Shown one piece after another: positions 6,856-11,831 of a stretch of DNA of 11,831 nucleotides. The position numbers and the translations under genes are program-made. Source of the DNA: an uncultured Bacilli bacterium (GTDB lineage Bacteria; Bacillota_I; Bacilli_A; RF39; UBA660). A model generated the notes under the pieces. That model had not been told where the DNA came from, searched no databases, and was given only the letters and a program-made list of their open reading frames with translations. Positions within the stretch are counted from its first letter, which is position 1; every line of letters begins with the position of its first letter. Location: contig CANQFH010000030.1 in NCBI GenBank assembly GCA_947598425.1, positions 1 through 11,831 on the forward strand, in the 5' to 3' direction.

Positions 6856-7728
6856 AGTATCTAGAAAATTAGCAAAATAATCAGGGAGTTTACTTTCAAA
6901 CTCCATTTTTTCTTTAGTTATAGGATGAATAAAACTAATTTTTTTAGAATGTAAGAATTGACCAAAAGAAGTAGCATTACCTTTAGAATAAACAGGATCA
7001 TTATATATAGGATAACCTATATAAGATAAATGGACTCTTATTTGATGCGTCCTACCAGTTTCTAAAACTAAACTTACTAAAGTATAATTTTGATATCTTT
7101 TAATAACTTTTAAATTAGTACGAGCACTTTTACCATCACTTCGAACTTCCATTTTATTAAAGTTAGTTTTACTTCTACCAATCGGAGCATCAATATGGGC
7201 AGTCGTACTAGGAAACCTGCCTACTAAAAGAGCATAATATTCCCGATATACTCTTTTATTTTTAAAATCATCTGCTAATATTTCATGAGCTTTATTAGTT
7301 TTAGCTACTAACATTAATCCAGAAGTATCTTTATCTAGGCGATGCACAATTCCAACTCGCTCTTCGCCACCTATATCACTTAAATTATCTGTATAATACA
7401 TAAGACCATTTACTAAAGTATTATCATAATGACCATTACCAGGATGAACAACTAAACCACTAGGTTTATCAATAACCATAATATCATTATCTTCATAAAC
7501 TATTTTTAAATCCATTTTATTAGGTATAATATCAGAATGAACTTTATAAGTTTCATCTACTTCTATATGATCAGATAACTTGACTTTATAACTAGCTTTT
7601 TCTATTTTACCATTAACTAAAATATAACCATCTTTAAGCATTTTATTAATAACTTCTCTACTATAACTAGTTTTCATACTTAAGTATTTATCTAATCTAA
7701 TATCATTATCTTCTACTATAACTAACAT
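6847..7728 (-). CDS. rluD: RluA/RluD-family 23S rRNA pseudouridine synthase
   Basis: The enzyme isomerises specific uridines of large-subunit rRNA to pseudouridine. An S4 RNA-binding domain occupies about 10-60. The catalytic domain begins near KPSGLVVHPG (88-97) and has the signature HRLDKDTSG at 129-137 with catalytic D132. GRTHQIRVHL, typical of the family, follows nearer the C-terminus. With this start it is 293 aa. An ATG two codons upstream (7734) is also possible, but it lies within the sequence AGGAAGATGA, which aligns with the extended Shine-Dalgarno and is well spaced only from the ATG at 7728. It overlaps the end of lspA by 23 bases; the lspA-rluD order is conserved in Bacillota. 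B. subtilis YlyB is the likely counterpart. Whether it modifies RluD-type positions cannot be seen from sequence. Confidence 0.95.
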   Translation of the reverse strand: MLVIVEDNDIRLDKYLSMKTSYSREVINKMLKDGYILVNGKIEKASYKVKLSDHIEVDETYKVHSDIIPNKMDLKIVYEDNDIMVIDKPSGLVVHPGNGHYDNTLVNGLMYYTDNLSDIGGEERVGIVHRLDKDTSGLMLVAKTNKAHEILADDFKNKRVYREYYALLVGRFPSTTAHIDAPIGRSKTNFNKMEVRSDGKSARTNLKVIKRYQNYTLVSLVLETGRTHQIRVHLSYIGYPIYNDPVYSKGNATSFGQFLHSKKISFIHPITKEKMEFESKLPDYFANFLDTLD

Positions 7729-8179
7729 ACTCATCTTCCTTTTTATAAATAGCTATTATAAGTAATATTATACCCACTACTATAAAAGTATCTGCCAAAT
7801 TAAATACTGGATAATCATAACCAAAGATATTAAAATCTAAAAAATCAATAACATAACCATATAAAATACGATCTAATAGATTACCTAGTATTCCTCCAAA
7901 TAATAAACTAAAAGCTATAATATTTCTAATATTTAATAAAAACTTTTTATGATATAAATATAATAAAAATAATATTAAAATACTAATAGCTATTAATATA
8001 ATTACATGACCAGTTAAAATATTCCAACTAGCTCCATAATTATATACTTTTGTGATAGCAAAAAAATTAGGGATTATATCTTTTCTTGACATTAAAGAAA
8101 AATTATAGTCAATTAACATTTTAGTAACTATATCAACAATTAATAGACATAAAGATCCTAAAACAATTTTTTTATTCAT
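7706..8179 (-). CDS. lspA: Lipoprotein signal peptidase (signal peptidase II)
   Basis: This inner-membrane aspartyl protease cleaves the signal peptide of prolipoproteins after lipidation of the +1 Cys. With the start at 8179 the protein is 157 aa, the usual size, with four membrane helices. Conserved elements are an early Asp in helix 1 (VDIVTK), the YNYGASW loop, and GGILGNLLDR with the first catalytic Asp. GYVIDFLDF and YPVFNLADT follow, the latter carrying the second catalytic Asp. A GTG three codons upstream (8188) is in frame but belongs to the GTGAT ribosome-binding element; ATG 8179 is better spaced. It is co-transcribed with rluD, which it overlaps. A strong promoter lies immediately upstream, giving a leader of about 10 bases. 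Confidence 0.96.
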   Translation of the reverse strand: MNKKIVLGSLCLLIVDIVTKMLIDYNFSLMSRKDIIPNFFAITKVYNYGASWNILTGHVIILIAISILILFLLYLYHKKFLLNIRNIIAFSLLFGGILGNLLDRILYGYVIDFLDFNIFGYDYPVFNLADTFIVVGIILLIIAIYKKEDEYVSYSRR

Positions 8180-8194
8180 AAATATCACACATTC

Positions 8195-8223
8195 ATTATA
8201 ACATAAAGCTTTTAATTAATCAA
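8195..8223 (-). promoter_or_regulatory. Sigma-A promoter for lspA-rluD
   Basis: Minus-strand TTGATT (8218-8223) and TATAAT (8195-8200) are 17 bases apart, with TGT directly before the -10 giving an extended -10 element. The -10 is exact consensus and the -35 matches 4 of 6. The predicted start is about 10 bases before the lspA ATG. It lies just past the ylmC stop, so lspA-rluD need not depend on sigG-ylmC read-through. Confidence 0.75.
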
Positions 8224-8230
8224 AAAACGA

Positions 8231-8452
8231 TTATAAATCTACTAAAATCACATCTTCGCCAATTTTTTTAATCTTATCAAAATCAAAAGAAACATCACTC
8301 ATTCTCGTTACTTTTCTAATTAATTTTTTAGGTTCTGCTACAAAATAAATAATTTTCCCACTATTATCTACCTTAGCATCAATTATTCTTCCTAAATTAT
8401 TACCATCTTTGATATTAATAATATCTTTAGATTGTAATTCACTTAAAAGCAT
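8231..8452 (-). CDS. ylmC: YlmC/YmxH-family PRC-barrel protein, sporulation-associated
   Basis: This 73-aa protein is a single PRC-barrel domain. It opens with an SELQ-K-DIINI-DG--LGRI-D pattern and ends with KIGEDVILVDL, the closing signature of the YlmC/YmxH family (B. subtilis YlmC ends with the same KIGEDVILV). It sits 24 bases after sigG on the same strand. A ylmC/ymxH gene near sigG is a recurrent arrangement in endospore formers, which strengthens both identifications. AGGTGATT lies 3-4 bases before ATG 8452. The biochemical role is unknown; PRC barrels generally mediate binding to RNA or protein partners. It is probably transcribed from the promoter upstream of sigG. I use the symbol for family membership rather than proven orthology. 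Confidence 0.88.
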   Translation of the reverse strand: MLLSELQSKDIINIKDGNNLGRIIDAKVDNSGKIIYFVAEPKKLIRKVTRMSDVSFDFDKIKKIGEDVILVDL

Positions 8453-8476
8453 AAAATCACCTAGTTTAAGTATATG

Positions 8477-9253
8477 TTAAAGAATTAATTTTCGAACGTT
8501 TTGAATGGCAGATTTCTCAATTCGGGATACTTGAGCTTGACTTATACCTAAGGCATCCGCTATTTCCATTTGAGTTTTACCTACAATAAATCTGCCAATT
8601 AAAATTTCTTTTTCTCTCCCTTTTATTTTTTGTAAAGCTTTTCTCAAAGAGATTAACATATCACGATCAGTATTAACATCTTTAATATCTGCAATCTGAT
8701 CTGATAAATATATCGTATCACCACCATCATTATATATAGGTTCAAAAATACTCATGGGATCTTTTAAAGAATCAATTGCATAAGCTATTTCATATTCATC
8801 TATTCCTAAATAATTAGCTACTTCTTCATTAGTAGGTAATACGCCATTAATAGTTAAATAATCATCTTGATATTTAATTATTTTATAGGCTAAATCTTTA
8901 ATACTTCTACTTACTCTTACTGAAGTATTATCTCTAATATATCTTTTAACTTCTCCAATTATTAAAGGTACTGCATAAGTAGATAATCTTAATCCTAAAG
9001 ATATATCAAAATTATCAATAGCTTTTATTAAACCAATTACTCCTACTTGAAATAAATCATCCATATTATATTTAGAATTATTAAATTTTTTTAAAATAGA
9101 TAAAACTAACTTTAAATTACCATTTACTAATTTTTCCTTAGCACTTAAATCTCCATTTCTCAATTGTTCAAATAAAATAATAACTTCATTATTAGATAAA
9201 ACCTCAATATCATTAGTATTTATTCCTGTAATATCAACTTTATACTTTGCCAT
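8477..9253 (-). CDS. sigG: RNA polymerase sporulation sigma factor SigG (late forespore)
   Basis: Sigma-G directs late forespore transcription after engulfment. The protein is 258 aa against 260 in B. subtilis and is similar end to end. The N-terminus KVDITGINT parallels the SigG-specific KVEICGVDT. Region 2 includes DDLFQVGVIGLIKAIDNFD (66-84) and STYAVPLIIGE (91-101). FEPIYNDGGD is at 170-179, and the region 4.2 HTH GKTQMEIADALGISQAQVSR is at 225-244. N44 in VNGNL matches the Asn of SigG that the anti-sigma CsfB/Gin recognises; SigF has Glu there, so SigG is favoured over SigF. An upstream in-frame TTG (9268) overlaps the Shine-Dalgarno; AAAGGA is 6 bases before ATG 9253. It is followed by ylmC and preceded by a putative SigG-type promoter. 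No anti-sigma gene is in view. Confidence 0.95.
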   Translation of the reverse strand: MAKYKVDITGINTNDIEVLSNNEVIILFEQLRNGDLSAKEKLVNGNLKLVLSILKKFNNSKYNMDDLFQVGVIGLIKAIDNFDISLGLRLSTYAVPLIIGEVKRYIRDNTSVRVSRSIKDLAYKIIKYQDDYLTINGVLPTNEEVANYLGIDEYEIAYAIDSLKDPMSIFEPIYNDGGDTIYLSDQIADIKDVNTDRDMLISLRKALQKIKGREKEILIGRFIVGKTQMEIADALGISQAQVSRIEKSAIQNVRKLIL

Positions 9254-9272
9254 AGATAGTCCTTTCAAACAA

Positions 9273-9302
9273 AATTATGGCCCAATTTAAAGGTTTTTAT
9301 TC
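9273..9302 (-). promoter_or_regulatory. Putative SigG-type (autoregulatory) promoter of sigG
   Basis: On the minus strand GAATA (9298-9302) is followed after exactly 18 bases by CATAATT (9273-9279). The SigG consensus as I know it is GHATR, 18 bases, CATNHTA, so 11 of 12 specified or degenerate positions fit; only the last base differs. A start near 9266 would give a leader of about 13 bases ending in the AAAGGA site. A GG 15 bases after GAATA only partly fits the SigF -10, so SigF use is possible but weaker. B. subtilis sigG is likewise autoregulated. Confidence 0.62.
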
Positions 9303-9307
9303 ATAAT

Positions 9308-9330
9308 AAAAAAAAGTTCTTAATGAACTT
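9308..9330 (-). terminator. Intrinsic terminator of the small Tyr-rich gene
   Basis: On the minus strand AAGTTC, a 5-base loop and GAACTT form a 6-bp stem followed by an unbroken run of six more T. It begins one base after the stop of the 9332-9538 gene and ends only a few bases before the -35 of the putative sigG promoter. It therefore insulates sigG from upstream transcription. Confidence 0.75.
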
Positions 9331-9331
9331 A

Positions 9332-9538
9332 TTAAAATGGTCTTGGATAATAATAACTATAACTATAATTTCCATAAGGATAATTAGGATTAAAATTAGG
9401 TTGTGGAGCGACATTATAAATAGGTCTTGGTCTTGTAAGTCCCACTGCGGCTCCGCCAACTAAAGCTCCTCCTAAAAATGGTAATAAAAAGTAACGATTA
9501 TTCATGGCATAATTATTTGGATAATAGCGATAATTCAT
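9332..9538 (-). CDS. Small Tyr/Asn/Pro-rich protein, candidate spore-surface protein
   Basis: I cannot assign this 68-aa protein to a named family. The N-terminus is Tyr/Asn-rich (NYRYYPNN). A hydrophobic Gly/Ala/Val segment follows at about 17-34 (FLLPFLGGALVGGAAVG). The last 30 residues are almost only Pro, Asn, Tyr and Ser, ending SYYYPRPF, with about 13 Tyr in all. Small proteins of this composition are common in endospore-forming Firmicutes and some are coat or spore-surface components. With sigG directly downstream a spore role is plausible, but this is inference. The gene is well supported: AAGGAGGAAG lies just before ATG 9538 and a terminator follows its stop. The minus-strand upstream sequence holds CATAAATTA, which resembles a SigE/SigK -10, but I see no fitting -35. 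It may instead be transcribed with the gene 59 bases upstream. Confidence 0.75.
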   Translation of the reverse strand: MNYRYYPNNYAMNNRYFLLPFLGGALVGGAAVGLTRPRPIYNVAPQPNFNPNYPYGNYSYSYYYPRPF

Positions 9539-9597
9539 AAACTTCCTCCTTATAAAGTAATTTATGTCTAATACTTCATATTTCCAATTACAAATAC

Positions 9598-10119
9598 CTA
9601 ATAAGTTACATATTTTCCAATATATATTTCTTTCATATTTGGTATTTTTTCAAAATCTTTAGGTTCAATAAAATAAGTCTTTTTATTAAATTTATATATT
9701 TTAGCATCTTCTAATAACTTAGCTATTAAATAACTACAAACATATTTATTTTTAAACATAATAGGTATTTTAAAATAACGAAATACTATTCCTAAATAAT
9801 CATAACCAAATAATTCTTCATGATCTTTCATATAATTTATTTTCTTTGCAATTATCTTATATTGTTTATTAGTTATTTCTAATTCATATATTCGACACCA
9901 AGTATTATTAAATCTCTTAAAAAATTCACTACTTTTATTTTCTTCAACAAAACCTCCAATTAAAAAATTATTATATTTCTTTCTACCAACACTATATATT
10001 TTATTACAATTTTTATCTAATGAAATAGCAATATGACTATAACTGTATCTAGTTAAAAACTTAATAAATATAGCAGGTAATGTTTTAGTATGCATTTGAA
10101 GAATATAAATCTTTTTCAT
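9598..10119 (-). CDS. Permuted NlpC/P60 (YiiX/C92-like) papain-fold protein, putative amidase
   Basis: This 173-aa protein resembles the permuted papain-like hydrolases grouped with YiiX/YebB. A His near the start is in TRYSYSHIAISLD (H29). The nucleophile candidate Cys is near the C-terminal third, in KYVCSYLIAKLLED (C128), the reverse of the classical Cys-then-His order. Between them are IYSVGRKK and a FGYDYLGIVFRY segment typical of these Firmicutes proteins. No signal peptide is visible, so it is probably cytoplasmic or membrane-associated. Substrates of these proteins are poorly defined; lipids and cell-wall peptides have been proposed for relatives. The open frame extends to an ATG at 10215 without a ribosome-binding site. 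AAGAGGT lies 5 bases before ATG 10119, so I chose that start. A TGG-TATATT extended -10 lies upstream. Confidence 0.8.
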   Translation of the reverse strand: MKKIYILQMHTKTLPAIFIKFLTRYSYSHIAISLDKNCNKIYSVGRKKYNNFLIGGFVEENKSSEFFKRFNNTWCRIYELEITNKQYKIIAKKINYMKDHEELFGYDYLGIVFRYFKIPIMFKNKYVCSYLIAKLLEDAKIYKFNKKTYFIEPKDFEKIPNMKEIYIGKYVTY

Positions 10120-10140
10120 ATTTAACCTCTTACTAAATTT

Positions 10141-10149
10141 AATATACCA
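10141..10149 (-). promoter_or_regulatory. Putative extended -10 for the papain-fold gene
   Basis: Minus-strand TGG-TATATT, with the surrounding sequence TATGGTAT shared with the lepA promoter candidate. No convincing -35 is seen 16-18 bases upstream. A start about 7 bases downstream would give a leader of about 15 bases. Confidence 0.35.
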
Positions 10150-10176
10150 TAATTTTATTAATTTCGCTATTTTATC

Positions 10177-10204
10177 TTTACAGTTATTTATTTTTAAGTA
10201 TAAT
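10177..10204 (+). promoter_or_regulatory. Sigma-A promoter for the 10226-10972 gene
   Basis: TTTACA (10177-10182) and TATAAT (10199-10204) are 16 bases apart, 5 of 6 and 6 of 6 matches. Transcription from about 10211 would leave a 15-base leader containing the GGTGAT ribosome-binding element right before ATG 10226. It is divergent from the promoter of the papain-fold gene. Confidence 0.7.
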
Positions 10205-10225
10205 ATTTTATACATTGGTGATAAT

Positions 10226-10972
10226 ATGAATAAGAATATACTACTAAATATTATAAAAAAATGTTTAATTCAATTAATAGATCATAATTTAAATGCCACT
10301 AGTTATTTAAATATCTATAATAATCGAGTAATAGAAGAATTAAATCCTAATAAATTAGTATATGAAGAAACATTATTTTTTACGGATATTTTTAGTATTA
10401 TTCCTTATTATGATATTAAAAATTTATTTAGAATATTTCAAAATAATTTAGAGATAATTGATGATGATTTAAATCACAAAGATTATACTATTCCTATATT
10501 AATTGCTTATTTAATGGATTTAACTGAACATTTAGATGAAAGAATTAATACTATTATCGATAATAAATTATATTATATATTTAGTAATTATTTATTTTAT
10601 AATTATATAGATTTAAATAAAATAACTGATATCTTACTTAAAAATGATTGTGATATTAATAAATTATTTGGGCTTTCAGTTGCTGAAAATTATTTATATG
10701 ATCAAATATCTTTTGTAAATCAAAATATTAACTTAGATGAAGAAGTATCTAAAAGTAATTTTAATTATAAAACTAAATGTCTAAATAATTTAATAGAGTT
10801 ATTAACTAAAAATATTAATGAGATTGTTAAATTCAGAGAATTAATAAATAACGCTATTGATGATGATCGCCTTTATATAGTTATAAATAGATTAGATGAA
10901 GTTATTAATAAAGTTCAAAAGAAAAAAAGTCGAATAAAAAAAGATAATAATTATAATAATCTGATATTATGA
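10226..10972 (+). CDS. Hypothetical all-helical protein
   Basis: I do not recognise this 248-aa protein. It is rich in Asn, Ile, Leu, Asp and Lys, has no signal peptide and no clear membrane helix, and looks largely alpha-helical. Notable parts are an acidic stretch at 76-83 (EIIDDDLN), a hydrophobic helical region around 85-120, a long helical C-terminal half at about 180-230, and a basic tail (KVQKKKSRIKKD) at about 229-240. The basic C-terminus could contact nucleic acid, but nothing proves it. GGTGAT 6 bases upstream of the ATG and a clear sigma-A promoter show it is expressed. It ends in TGA at 10970-10972 and its last 22 bases overlap the convergent Nudix gene, so no intrinsic terminator fits between. 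Its composition is no different from the surrounding genes, so recent transfer is not evident. Confidence 0.82.
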   Translation: MNKNILLNIIKKCLIQLIDHNLNATSYLNIYNNRVIEELNPNKLVYEETLFFTDIFSIIPYYDIKNLFRIFQNNLEIIDDDLNHKDYTIPILIAYLMDLTEHLDERINTIIDNKLYYIFSNYLFYNYIDLNKITDILLKNDCDINKLFGLSVAENYLYDQISFVNQNINLDEEVSKSNFNYKTKCLNNLIELLTKNINEIVKFRELINNAIDDDRLYIVINRLDEVINKVQKKKSRIKKDNNYNNLIL

Positions 10973-11400
10973 TCTATAACATTACAATTATCATCTAACA
11001 AAAATTTACCTTCAAATAAATTATCTTGGAATAAATATGATCTAAATGCTTCGTTTTGAGGGAATTCTTCAATACTATCTAGATTATCTATCCATTCTAG
11101 AGTACCTTCTTCTGATTCTCTTTTTAACTTCCCTTGATATTGATCTGCAACAAAGACAAAAATTATTCCTTCTTCACTATCATGCCAATAAGATATTCCT
11201 TGTAATCTAGGATTAATTAATTCTAAATTAGTTTCTTCTTTAAATTCTCTTATAATACAATCTAAAGGGGATTCACCACTTTCAAACTTACCTCCAGGTG
11301 GAGCATATACTTCATGCCATTTATTTTTAAATTTAATCATTAATATCTTATTATCTTTCTTTAAATAACAGACAGTAGCGTTACTATGTAAAACTCTCAT
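10951..11400 (-). CDS. Nudix hydrolase, MutT/MutX-like (putative 8-oxo-dGTP diphosphatase)
   Basis: Nudix enzymes hydrolyse nucleoside diphosphates linked to another group. This 149-aa protein has the Nudix box at 37-59: G37, five residues, E43, seven residues, R51-E52, then E55-E56. The metal-binding Glu residues are all present. The usual Gly of the box near its end is Asn58, a tolerated but uncommon change. APPGGKFESGE and the later EGTLEW segment resemble the MutX/8-oxo-dGTP diphosphatase group of Firmicutes, so cleaning of oxidised nucleotides is likely, though substrates in this family cannot be read reliably from sequence. The frame is open upstream to 11475, but AAAGGAGGTCATT directly before ATG 11400 is an almost perfect ribosome-binding site. 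A TATATT (11415-11420) could be its -10. Its 3' end overlaps the convergent gene by 22 bases. Confidence 0.92.
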   Translation of the reverse strand: MRVLHSNATVCYLKKDNKILMIKFKNKWHEVYAPPGGKFESGESPLDCIIREFKEETNLELINPRLQGISYWHDSEEGIIFVFVADQYQGKLKRESEEGTLEWIDNLDSIEEFPQNEAFRSYLFQDNLFEGKFLLDDNCNVIDHNIRLL

Positions 11401-11448
11401 AATGACCTCCTTTGAATATAATAACATAAATATTATGATAAATAAATG

Positions 11449-11457
11449 TGATATAAT
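11449..11457 (+). promoter_or_regulatory. Putative extended -10 promoter of the YigZ-like gene
   Basis: TGA-TATAAT at 11449-11457 is an extended -10 with a consensus hexamer; the -35 region (about 11429-11434) is weak. The predicted start near 11464 leaves a leader of about 10 bases that begins at the AAGGTGAT ribosome-binding site. Confidence 0.5.
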
Positions 11458-11473
11458 TAATGAAGGTGATACC

Positions 11474-11827
11474 ATGTTAATTAATACTTATACTTTAGAG
11501 ATTAAAAAATCTAAATTTATTGCTTATTATTATCAAGTAAATGATAAATTAGAAGTAGATAATATTTTAAAAGAATTAAAGATGGAACATAAAAAAGCAA
11601 GACATATGCCATATGCTTATAAAATAGATAATATTGTTAAAAAAAGTGATGATAAAGAACCTAGTAATACTGCTGGTACTCCTATATATAATATCATTGT
11701 TCAAAATAATTTAGATCATGTTTTAATAGTGGTAATCCGTTATTTTGGAGGTATTAAATTGGGAGTTGGTCTTCTTACAAGAAGTTATTTAAATAGTGCT
11801 AAAGAAGTCATAAAAAAAAATAAATAA
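11474..11827 (+). CDS. YigZ/IMPACT-family protein (UPF0029), N-terminal domain only
   Basis: This 117-aa protein has the conserved UPF0029 features. KKSKFIA is at 11-17, HKKARH at 39-44, the DDKEPSNTAGTPI loop at 59-71, and the RYFGGIKLG motif at 89-97 followed by GLLTRSY. Characterised relatives (YigZ, eukaryotic IMPACT) bind nucleic acid or the translation machinery, but the bacterial role is not settled. Usual bacterial members are about 200-217 aa and carry a second ferredoxin-like domain, which is absent here: the frame stops at TAA 11825-11827 right after an A9 run (11812-11820). It is either a natural one-domain version or a frame disrupted at the homopolymer; the window ends too soon to tell. 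An upstream in-frame ATG at 11402 lacks a ribosome-binding site, whereas AAGGTGAT lies just before ATG 11474. It is divergent from the Nudix gene. Confidence 0.88.
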   Translation: MLINTYTLEIKKSKFIAYYYQVNDKLEVDNILKELKMEHKKARHMPYAYKIDNIVKKSDDKEPSNTAGTPIYNIIVQNNLDHVLIVVIRYFGGIKLGVGLLTRSYLNSAKEVIKKNK

Positions 11828-11831
11828 TTAA

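Noticed and set aside
8216..8232. TAATC-loop-GATTA inverted repeat after ylmC as a terminator
   Set aside because: Only 5 bp, the T run is in the loop instead of after the stem, and it overlaps the lspA -35.
9550..9575. CATAAATTA on the minus strand upstream of the Tyr-rich gene as a SigE/SigK -10
   Set aside because: No acceptable -35 for either factor at the required spacing (14 bases for SigE, 16-17 for SigK); such AT-rich strings occur often by chance here.
10120..10215. N-terminal extension of the papain-fold protein to the ATG at 10215
   Set aside because: No ribosome-binding site precedes that ATG, the extra 32 residues are not family-like, and they would cover the divergent promoter region.

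Overview
The window comes from a very AT-rich, low-GC Gram-positive bacterium of the Bacillota. The evidence is lepA next to hemW, an lspA-rluD pair, a class II-type peptide deformylase, a GluP-like rhomboid protease, and a forespore sigma factor of the SigG type followed by a YlmC/YmxH PRC-barrel gene. Genes are tightly packed, often overlapping by 1 to 23 bases. Trp is encoded by TGG in the conserved genes and TGA is used as a stop, so the standard bacterial code applies and this is not a Mollicute with reassigned UGA. An uncultured, compact-genome gut lineage of Bacilli is a reasonable guess, but the window does not prove it.

Layout. Bases 1-3904 are a minus-strand cluster, in transcription order: lepA (EF4), an unrecognised two-HTH protein with a SpoIIID-like N-terminus, hemW, and the start of a gene with a cadherin-like beta-sandwich module that runs off the left edge. 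Bases 3983-5346 are a plus-strand unit with a near-perfect sigma-A promoter, an unknown 245-aa gene translationally coupled to def, and a bidirectional terminator. Bases 5344-6855 hold a minus-strand rhomboid protease and, divergently, a small four-helix membrane protein that resembles a TspO lacking its first helix. Bases 6847-8223 hold lspA-rluD with their own promoter. Bases 8231-9538 hold a small Tyr/Asn/Pro-rich protein gene with its terminator, then sigG-ylmC. Upstream of sigG is a sequence that fits the SigG consensus (GAATA, 18 bp, CATAATT). Bases 9598-10972 hold a permuted papain-like (NlpC/P60-superfamily) protein and a divergent all-helical unknown protein. Bases 10951-11827 hold a MutX-like Nudix hydrolase and, divergently, a one-domain YigZ/IMPACT protein.

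How the genes work together. Most known genes are housekeeping: translation fidelity (lepA), N-terminal deformylation (def), rRNA pseudouridylation (rluD), lipoprotein signal peptide cleavage (lspA), membrane proteolysis (rhomboid) and nucleotide-pool cleaning (Nudix). The most biologically telling block is sigG-ylmC with its putative autoregulatory promoter, which implies an endospore programme. Promoters look alike: extended -10 elements (TGn before TATAAT-like hexamers) and very short predicted leaders of about 10-15 bases. Many ribosome-binding sites use the 3' half of the extended Shine-Dalgarno (GGTGAT), which helped decide several starts.

I found no tRNA, rRNA, CRISPR array, insertion sequence or phage module. 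No stretch over 300 bases lacks a gene; the largest intergenic regions are about 130 bases (3905-4035) and 106 bases (10120-10225).
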